This document shows, in pieces, positions 13,996 through 18,602 of a DNA stretch of 18,602 nucleotides; the first letter of the stretch is position 1, and the number at the start of each line of letters is the position of its first letter. Where the stretch lies: the NCBI GenBank assembly GCA_002400445.1, contig DGQO01000180.1, positions 22,826-41,427 of the forward strand, written 5' to 3'. Source of the DNA: Chitinophagaceae bacterium UBA4412 (GTDB lineage Bacteria > Bacteroidota > Bacteroidia > Chitinophagales > Chitinophagaceae). A program made the translations under genes and the position numbers. The notes beneath the pieces are model-generated. The model saw nothing but the letters and a program-made list of their open reading frames with translations. It was not told where the DNA came from and did no database searches.

Positions 13996-15138
13996 CTAAG
14001 GGTTTAAAATTTCCCGGCTGATGACTAATTTTTGAATTTCGCTGGTACCTTCTCCAATGGTGCATAATTTACTATCCCGGTAGTATTTCTCCACGGGAAA
14101 ATCTTTAGTATAACCATAACCGCCAAAAATTTGCACGGCATCCGTACTCACTTCTACAGAAATTTCGCTGGCATAATATTTTGCCATTGCAGCTTCTTTG
14201 GTCATAGGAAGGCCTTTAATCTTTTTATCGCAGGCAAGATTAATCAGGAGTTCTGCAGCTTCAATTTTTGTAGCCATATCTGCCAGTTTAAAGGAAATAC
14301 CCTGGAAGCTTGCAATCGGTTTATCAAATTGATGCCGCTCCTGTGCATACTGCAATGATGCTTCATAAGCGCCTTTTGCAATACCGAGTGCGAGTGCAGC
14401 AATAGAAATACGGCCACCATCAAGCACTTTCATCGCCTGCTTAAATCCTGCGCCCACTTCTCCCATGCGGTTTGCATCAGGCACCACACAATGGTCAAAT
14501 ACCATTTCTGCAGTTTCACTGGCACGCATGCCTAGCTTATTTTCTTTTTTGCCGGCGCTAAAACCAGGCGTGCCTTTTTCTACAATGAACGTGGTAGAAT
14601 TATCACGGGTGCGAGGTTCACCGGTACGACAAATTACGACAGCTACATCACCACTTTTGCCATGGGTGATCCAGTTTTTCGTACCGTTGATAATCCAATT
14701 ATCACCATCTTTTACTGCAGTGGTTTGCATATTTCCTGCATCGCTCCCGGTATTCGCTTCCGTAAGGCCCCATGCCCCTATAAATTCTGCAGTAGCCAGT
14801 TTTGGTAAATATTTTTCTTTCTGTGTATCGCTGCCAAATGTAAGAAGATGACCAGTGCAAAGCGAATTATGCGCAGCAAGGGAAAGCCCAATGGAACCAC
14901 ACACTTTCGCTATTTCCTGGATGATTACACTGTATTCGAAATAACTTAAACCGGCACCACCATATTTTTCCGGCACTAAAACGCCCATGAGACCAAGTTT
15001 GCCCATTTCTTTAAAGACCTGAACAGGGAATTCCTGTTTCTCATCCCATTCCATTACAAAGGGTTTGATGTATTGCTGCGCAAAATCTCTTGCGGATTCG
15101 GCAACATGTTTGGTAGTATCTGATTGTTGAAAATTCAT
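13996..15138 (-). CDS. Acyl-CoA dehydrogenase (short/medium-chain type)
   Basis: A 380-residue flavoprotein that oxidises acyl-CoA to trans-2-enoyl-CoA, passing electrons to ETF. The N-terminal helical domain (1 to about 120) is followed by the FAD-binding beta domain with A-W-G-L-T-E-A-N-T-G-S-D-A at about 131-143 and W-I-N-G-T-K-N-W-I-T-H-G. The C-terminal domain has the block Q-I-F-G-G-Y-G-Y-T-K-D-F-P-V-E-K-Y-Y-R-D and the catalytic base Glu363 in I-G-E-G-T-S-E-I-Q. The position of this Glu is that of SCAD/MCAD, not of the isovaleryl or long-chain enzymes. Chain length is uncertain. It has its own promoter with a palindrome and lies 80 bp downstream of the HhH gene. Confidence 0.95.
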   Translation of the reverse strand: MNFQQSDTTKHVAESARDFAQQYIKPFVMEWDEKQEFPVQVFKEMGKLGLMGVLVPEKYGGAGLSYFEYSVIIQEIAKVCGSIGLSLAAHNSLCTGHLLTFGSDTQKEKYLPKLATAEFIGAWGLTEANTGSDAGNMQTTAVKDGDNWIINGTKNWITHGKSGDVAVVICRTGEPRTRDNSTTFIVEKGTPGFSAGKKENKLGMRASETAEMVFDHCVVPDANRMGEVGAGFKQAMKVLDGGRISIAALALGIAKGAYEASLQYAQERHQFDKPIASFQGISFKLADMATKIEAAELLINLACDKKIKGLPMTKEAAMAKYYASEISVEVSTDAVQIFGGYGYTKDFPVEKYYRDSKLCTIGEGTSEIQKLVISREILNP

Positions 15139-15160
15139 AGCTTAGGCAATCGTTGAGCCG

Positions 15161-15190
15161 CAAAAATAATCGTTTTAAAACGGCAGCCAA
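15161..15190 (-). promoter_or_regulatory. Promoter of the acyl-CoA dehydrogenase gene with palindromic operator candidate
   Basis: The minus strand has TTG at 15190-15188, a 19-bp spacer and a perfect TATTTTTG box at 15168-15161, 22 bases before the ATG. Inside the spacer lies the perfect 12-bp palindrome CGTTTTAAAACG (15171-15182). A repressor bound there would block RNA polymerase; TetR- or FadR-like control of fatty-acid genes is a known pattern, but no regulator gene is present in the window. Confidence 0.65.
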
Positions 15191-15218
15191 GCAGAATAAT
15201 ATAAGATAAACTAAGAGA

Positions 15219-16157
15219 TCACTCGAAGGCGAGGTAGGGCGCAATTTTTTCTAATTGCTTATCATCCAAAATCATAATCTTGCGCAGGTCGCTCAGCTTT
15301 TCATAGCGACCATGCTGTGTGCGATAGGCAATAATAGCATTGGCCAATTGGTAGCGGATATAAGGATGAGCTTTTAAGTCATCTAAAGAAACCGTGTTTA
15401 AATTTATTTTCCGGAGTTCCCCGGAAATAGAAAACATCCCTTTTATTTTTTGAAATATGGAATCTTGCAGGCCAAAAGTCTCTCCTACCTGGTCAACGCT
15501 ATAAAAACCTCCTAATTTCTCCCGGAAATTTACAATCCGATGGGAGAGTTTAGCACCAATGCCGGGTAGCTCCTCCAGCATAGCGCTGTCTGCATCATTC
15601 ACATTCATGACGCTTATTACTTTCTTCTTTTCAAAAACGGCACTTGATTTCTCCGCCATGGTATTACCCTCAATTTGCACAAAAGGAATGAGCCGCTCTG
15701 CCTCGTCAGGGAAAAGGCCCCACACCTTGCGAATATCTTCGGCCTTATAAAACCGGCCACCCTTATTGCGAAAATTCATGATGGTAGTGATCGTCTTTTG
15801 CCGCAGGCCAAGTTTCTTCCACCCGGCTTCATCAATACTATTTGGATCGAAATTAAAACCCATGATTTTTTTATCCGTTGCGTAACGAGTGTAGGACTGT
15901 TTCTCCGGATAATCATAAGGCTGGTAATTATCCCGCCGTTGTTGATCGTTCTTATAGGCTGCCGCTTGTTTAATTGCCAGTTGCTGCAAAGGCGCTACAT
16001 CATTTTCCTGCATGAGGAGATGGGCAGGAAACAAGAGGGCATACAGAAATGGACTAATGCAACAAAGCGCTACGAGCACAAACAAAAACAGCGTGCCTCG
16101 CCGCTCCTTGCGGGTAAAGTATAAAAAAGAAGTAGTTGTATAAGTTTGAGCGGCCAT
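15219..16157 (-). CDS. Membrane-anchored triple helix-hairpin-helix (ComEA-like) protein
   Basis: A 312-residue protein with one N-terminal membrane helix (about 21-43), a Gln/Tyr-rich charged linker (about 50-95), and three ComEA-type helix-hairpin-helix repeats: about 101-160 (D-P-N-S-I-D... F-R-N-K-G-G-R-F), 183-243 (L-P-G-I-G-A-K-L-S-H-R-I and F-R-E-K-L-G-G-F-Y) and 249-312 (N-L-N-T-V-S-L-D-D-L and Y-R-T-Q-H-G-R-Y). The middle copy keeps the canonical G-I-G hairpin; the outer two are diverged. HhH domains bind DNA backbone without sequence preference, and ComEA binds DNA in the periplasm during uptake. A role in DNA uptake is possible, but no other competence gene is near, and Bacteroidetes often carry such proteins with no known role. 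ATG 16155-16157 precedes a basic stretch and the membrane helix. Confidence 0.87.
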   Translation of the reverse strand: MAAQTYTTTSFLYFTRKERRGTLFLFVLVALCCISPFLYALLFPAHLLMQENDVAPLQQLAIKQAAAYKNDQQRRDNYQPYDYPEKQSYTRYATDKKIMGFNFDPNSIDEAGWKKLGLRQKTITTIMNFRNKGGRFYKAEDIRKVWGLFPDEAERLIPFVQIEGNTMAEKSSAVFEKKKVISVMNVNDADSAMLEELPGIGAKLSHRIVNFREKLGGFYSVDQVGETFGLQDSIFQKIKGMFSISGELRKINLNTVSLDDLKAHPYIRYQLANAIIAYRTQHGRYEKLSDLRKIMILDDKQLEKIAPYLAFE

Positions 16158-16161
16158 GGCA

Positions 16162-16193
16162 TAAATCTACAACCCTTCACAGGCCCTTGTCAA
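16162..16193 (-). promoter_or_regulatory. Probable promoter of the HhH protein gene
   Basis: The minus strand has TTG at 16193-16191, a 21-bp spacer, and TAGATTTA at 16169-16162 (one mismatch to TAnnTTTG), then TGCC and the ATG. The box-to-start gap is four bases, predicting a leaderless or nearly leaderless mRNA. Confidence 0.45.
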
Positions 16194-16213
16194 TACCCGA
16201 TACTGGTAGTTTT

Positions 16214-16993
16214 TTAGAGAATTTGGAGAGAAAGACCGTCGTAGGCGAGGTGACGACCTTTGGGCAAGGTGCCGCTCACGAGCGCATGTGTCCCCAATTG
16301 ATGGCTGATATGCGTAAAGTAAGCCTCGGGAACGCCCAGTTCATCAGCCATATCAATGGCTTCCTGCAGGGTAAAATGAGAAATGTGTTTTTTATGTCGC
16401 AAGGCGTTCAACACTAATATCTTACTCCCAACGATCTTTTGTTTTTCTGCGGCATCAATGCGGTTTGCGTCTGTGATATAAGTAAAATCTCCAAAACGAT
16501 ACCCAAGTACGGGCATGTGGAGATGCCAGGTCAGGATGGGTTGCACTGGAATATCGCCCACTAAAAATGAATTGGTGGGCACATCATGCAAGCTGATATC
16601 TGGAATCCCTGGGTATTTATGTTCGGCAAAAACGTAATAAAATTCATTTCGCAAGGCTTTTTGGGTAATCTCATTGGCATATACATCTACGGCAGCATGA
16701 TTAAAGAAATTAAAAGCCCTGATATCATCCATGCCGGCAATATGGTCTTTGTGAGGATGGGTGTAAAGCACGGCATCCAACTTAATTACTTTGGAGCGCA
16801 ACATTTGGTACCTGAAATCGGGCGTTGTATCTACTACAAGTGTTGTAGTCTCGCTTTGTACCAGGATGCTGCTGCGAAGCCGGTTATCCTTCGGATCTGC
16901 AGATTGGCAAACTTCGCAGTTACATGCAATCATCGGTACGCCACTGCTGGTACCCGTACCTAAAAAAGTTATGGTAAGCGGAGGAAAATGCAC
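16214..16993 (-). CDS. PhnP-like metallo-beta-lactamase-fold hydrolase
   Basis: A 259-residue MBL-fold enzyme. The first strand and loop I-T-F-L-G-T-G-T-S-S-G-V-P occupy about 8-20. The metal site is T-H-P-H-K-D-H (His79, His81, Asp83, His84), with later histidine/aspartate ligands around T-W-H-L-H and Y-I-T-D-A-N. A C-x-C-x2-C cluster (Cys24, Cys26, Cys29) matches the structural Zn site of E. coli PhnP, a phosphoribosyl cyclic phosphodiesterase. No phn genes are nearby, so the substrate is probably another cyclic or nucleotide phosphodiester; tRNase Z is less likely. The start is GTG 16993: an in-frame TAA at 17003-17005 lies just upstream, and the fold begins at residue 8, so no other usual start fits. 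It is 49 bp downstream of the metallophosphoesterase gene and has its own promoter. Confidence 0.88.
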   Translation of the reverse strand: MHFPPLTITFLGTGTSSGVPMIACNCEVCQSADPKDNRLRSSILVQSETTTLVVDTTPDFRYQMLRSKVIKLDAVLYTHPHKDHIAGMDDIRAFNFFNHAAVDVYANEITQKALRNEFYYVFAEHKYPGIPDISLHDVPTNSFLVGDIPVQPILTWHLHMPVLGYRFGDFTYITDANRIDAAEKQKIVGSKILVLNALRHKKHISHFTLQEAIDMADELGVPEAYFTHISHQLGTHALVSGTLPKGRHLAYDGLSLQIL

Positions 16994-16997
16994 GGCG

Positions 16998-17028
16998 CAA
17001 ATTTAAGCAATGCAGGCTATATACTCAA
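16998..17028 (-). promoter_or_regulatory. Promoter of the PhnP-like gene, predicting a leaderless mRNA
   Basis: The minus strand has TTG at 17028-17026, a 20-bp spacer, and the perfect box TAAATTTG at 17005-16998. It has the same geometry as the tRNA-Leu promoter. The GTG start follows after only CGCC, so transcription should begin at or within a base or two of the start codon. Confidence 0.7.
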
Positions 17029-17042
17029 TGAAGCGCTGCAAA

Positions 17043-18062
17043 CTAAGCTGGCTGTAAATCTTTTAGCAACTGTTGCAGGCTTATTTCTTCCAACACCATT
17101 TTACGGGAGCCATGTTCCTCATCATACCACTTAATAAGGCGAATAAATCCATCTGCAATTTCTATCCCGGTGATGTCTCCATCGTCAAAACAGCAGCAGC
17201 CTGTATTGAAATAAACGGGTCTCAGAGTTGCATGTTCGTCCGGGTGATGCACATCATTGTTAGGATGCGAAAAATACCGGCCGGAGGCGAATACCGGGCT
17301 ATGCGTATGACCCGTAACGAGCAGCATATTTTCCTGCTGCCGGCCCCACTCATACATAAATTTATTATGCAGATTTTTTAAAGAAAAGTCTTTGCTGGCA
17401 CTATTTACATTGATGCGCAAAAAACGCTGCAGCGGCATCCAGATATGCGCAACAATCCAGGTACTCACTGCATTATTATCACTCATTAAATCTCCCTGGT
17501 GGCCATGCGTAAGGAAAACTTTGAGGGGTAGTTCCAGGTCTGTAAACTTAAGCATGGCAGCTTCATACACTACCGGCACGGGGTGAAAATATTTTTTCAG
17601 GTAAAAATCTACCGCAAATTTATCCTTCCAGATGATATCATGATTGCCAAAAGTTTTTGTGTAACGTTCTGTACTAAAGGCTGACTCTGCGGCCAGCGCC
17701 GCTTCATTAGAAGAAAGAATATCAGGCATGTTGAATTTCCAGCCTTCTTCGCTATCTCCGAGGTTAATAAAATGAAAACCTTCTTTTTGATAATGGGTGA
17801 GCGCAACGAGATAATTCAGCTCACTGAGTTTAAAATCGTCTGCCCAGGTTCTATTTCCTTTGTGCTGATCGCTAAACACAATGAATTTATCTGTGGCACT
17901 GCTTACTTCTATCGTTTTTACCGCATTCTGCTCTTCAGAAAGTCCTTGCTTATACAATTCTGAAAGCGACTTGAGCACGGTCTCTTTTTTAGGTGCAGCA
18001 GCCAGTGTATTTGCCATCCAGGTAAGCGGCCGCTTGAGCAGGTATTGTACAAATTTTCGCAT
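17043..18062 (-). CDS. Calcineurin-like metallophosphoesterase
   Basis: A 339-residue enzyme with all the dinuclear-metal phosphoesterase blocks: F-S-D-Q-H (Asp65, His67), L-G-D-S (Asp103), G-N-H-D (139-142), T-H-G-H-Q-G-D (His186, His188) and G-H-T-H (251-254). It hydrolyses a phosphomonoester or diester; the H-G-H-x-G-D form and the body of the protein resemble UDP-2,3-diacylglucosamine hydrolase-like or general phosphoesterases, so the substrate is left open. There is no signal peptide, and an amphipathic N-terminus (about 1-20) precedes the domain. Start ATG 18060-18062 is 9 bp after the flippase stop, so the two are probably one transcript. Confidence 0.9.
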   Translation of the reverse strand: MRKFVQYLLKRPLTWMANTLAAAPKKETVLKSLSELYKQGLSEEQNAVKTIEVSSATDKFIVFSDQHKGNRTWADDFKLSELNYLVALTHYQKEGFHFINLGDSEEGWKFNMPDILSSNEAALAAESAFSTERYTKTFGNHDIIWKDKFAVDFYLKKYFHPVPVVYEAAMLKFTDLELPLKVFLTHGHQGDLMSDNNAVSTWIVAHIWMPLQRFLRINVNSASKDFSLKNLHNKFMYEWGRQQENMLLVTGHTHSPVFASGRYFSHPNNDVHHPDEHATLRPVYFNTGCCCFDDGDITGIEIADGFIRLIKWYDEEHGSRKMVLEEISLQQLLKDLQPA

Positions 18063-18071
18063 TATGGTATC

Positions 18072-18602
18072 CTAACCAATTTTATGCTGAAAATATTTAC
18101 CGATAACGGGCATTTTGGCTAATTCTGCGGCTTCAATTTTTGCCACAAAAGCCGTGAAGCCACCCAGCAGAATTACGGCGGAAAGCAGGGAGAACCAGAG
18201 AGCGCCATTGATCCAATATACCAGTGCCGCATGAACAAGGTAAAGCAGCACTACTAATAGTATATAGGAGATGAGCTTTTTCACCTGGTAGGGCACGGGA
18301 TAATGCTTTTGCCCCAGCAAGTAGCTGGAAACCATCATAAATAAATAGCAGGAAAAAGTAGCGATTGCAGCGCCGGTATAATGTAATATGGGAATGAGAA
18401 TAATGTTCAGCACTATGGTGATGATGGCGCCACCGATGGTAATCATTGCACCATATTTATTTTTATTGGTGAGTTTATACCACACACTCAGGTTGTAATA
18501 GATGCCCAGGAAGATATTTCCTAAAGCCAGCAGCGGTACTACATCTAAGCCATGTGCCCAGCTTGGATTAGTGAGGTGGGTAAATACCCAGCGAAATACA
18601 TC
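18072..18602 (-). CDS. Polysaccharide (O-antigen) flippase, C-terminal part, cut by window edge
   Basis: The reverse strand is open from the window edge to TAG at 18072-18074, giving the last 176 residues. The segment holds the family block V-V-P-L-L-A-L-G-N-I-F-L-G-I-Y-Y-N-L-S-V-W-Y-K-L-T and then at least four hydrophobic helices (A-M-I-T-I-G-G-A..., L-I-S-Y-I-L-L-V-V-L-L-Y-L-V, A-L-W-F-S-L-L-S-A-V-I-L-L). This matches the Wzx/MATE-like polysaccharide biosynthesis flippases of Bacteroidetes, which move lipid-linked glycan units across the inner membrane. A GTG at 18485 lies in frame but is internal, as the homologous sequence continues upstream of it. Just before the metallophosphoesterase gene. 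Confidence 0.88.
   Translation of the reverse strand, partial: DVFRWVFTHLTNPSWAHGLDVVPLLALGNIFLGIYYNLSVWYKLTNKNKYGAMITIGGAIITIVLNIILIPILHYTGAAIATFSCYLFMMVSSYLLGQKHYPVPYQVKKLISYILLVVLLYLVHAALVYWINGALWFSLLSAVILLGGFTAFVAKIEAAELAKMPVIGKYFQHKIG

Noticed and set aside
1..18602. Mobile elements, CRISPR array, toxin-antitoxin or defence island
   Set aside because: No transposase, integrase, spaced direct repeats, or defence-type gene pairs are visible; composition and codon use look uniform.

Overview
The window is chromosomal DNA from a Bacteroidetes bacterium, most likely of the Chitinophagaceae/Sphingobacteriia type. The evidence is gliding-motility genes (gldD, gldE), Bacteroidetes-type promoters (TTG, 19-21 nt, TAnnTTTG), a general lack of Shine-Dalgarno sequences, the 29-codon AURKAIP1/COX24-type gene beside RNase E/G, and a remnant of a type IX secretion sorting domain. 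I saw no insertion sequence, phage, integrase, CRISPR array or defence system.

Layout. Positions 1-4733 are a leftward run: mutY, ssb, gldE, gldD, a DUF3109 protein, and at the left edge the first 130 codons of a class D (OXA-type) beta-lactamase lipoprotein. Positions 4832-7876 are a rightward run: an HU-type DNA-binding protein, a TPR protein, the 29-residue COX24-like basic peptide, and RNase E/G. Between the last two is a 141-bp gap holding three perfect hairpins in a row. Positions 7877-8229 are a spacer with terminators for the convergent rng and tig genes and an orphan T9SS C-terminal tail of 24 codons. Leftward trigger factor (tig) follows, with a repeat-rich leader, and then tRNA-Leu(UAG) with a textbook promoter. 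Positions 10015-12633 hold a rightward Rel/SpoT stringent-response enzyme and a small Gly/Ala-rich protein, closed by a bidirectional terminator. The rest runs leftward: GT4 glycosyltransferase, acyl-CoA dehydrogenase (promoter with a perfect palindrome), a membrane-anchored triple helix-hairpin-helix protein, a PhnP-like metallo-hydrolase, a metallophosphoesterase, and the C-terminal part of a polysaccharide flippase cut by the right edge.

How the genes fit together. Most are housekeeping: DNA repair and replication (mutY, ssb, HU), RNA decay and translation (rng, COX24-like peptide, tRNA-Leu, tig), and the stringent response (rel). gldD/gldE and the T9SS remnant tie the organism to gliding and type IX secretion. 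The flippase and GT4 enzyme belong to surface polysaccharide synthesis.

I do not see a clearly new multi-gene system. The observations most worth following are the three-hairpin leader of rng, the interleaved inverted repeats in the tig leader, start codons placed exactly four bases after promoter -7 boxes (leaderless mRNAs), the palindromic operator candidate before the acyl-CoA dehydrogenase gene, and the chromosomal class D beta-lactamase.
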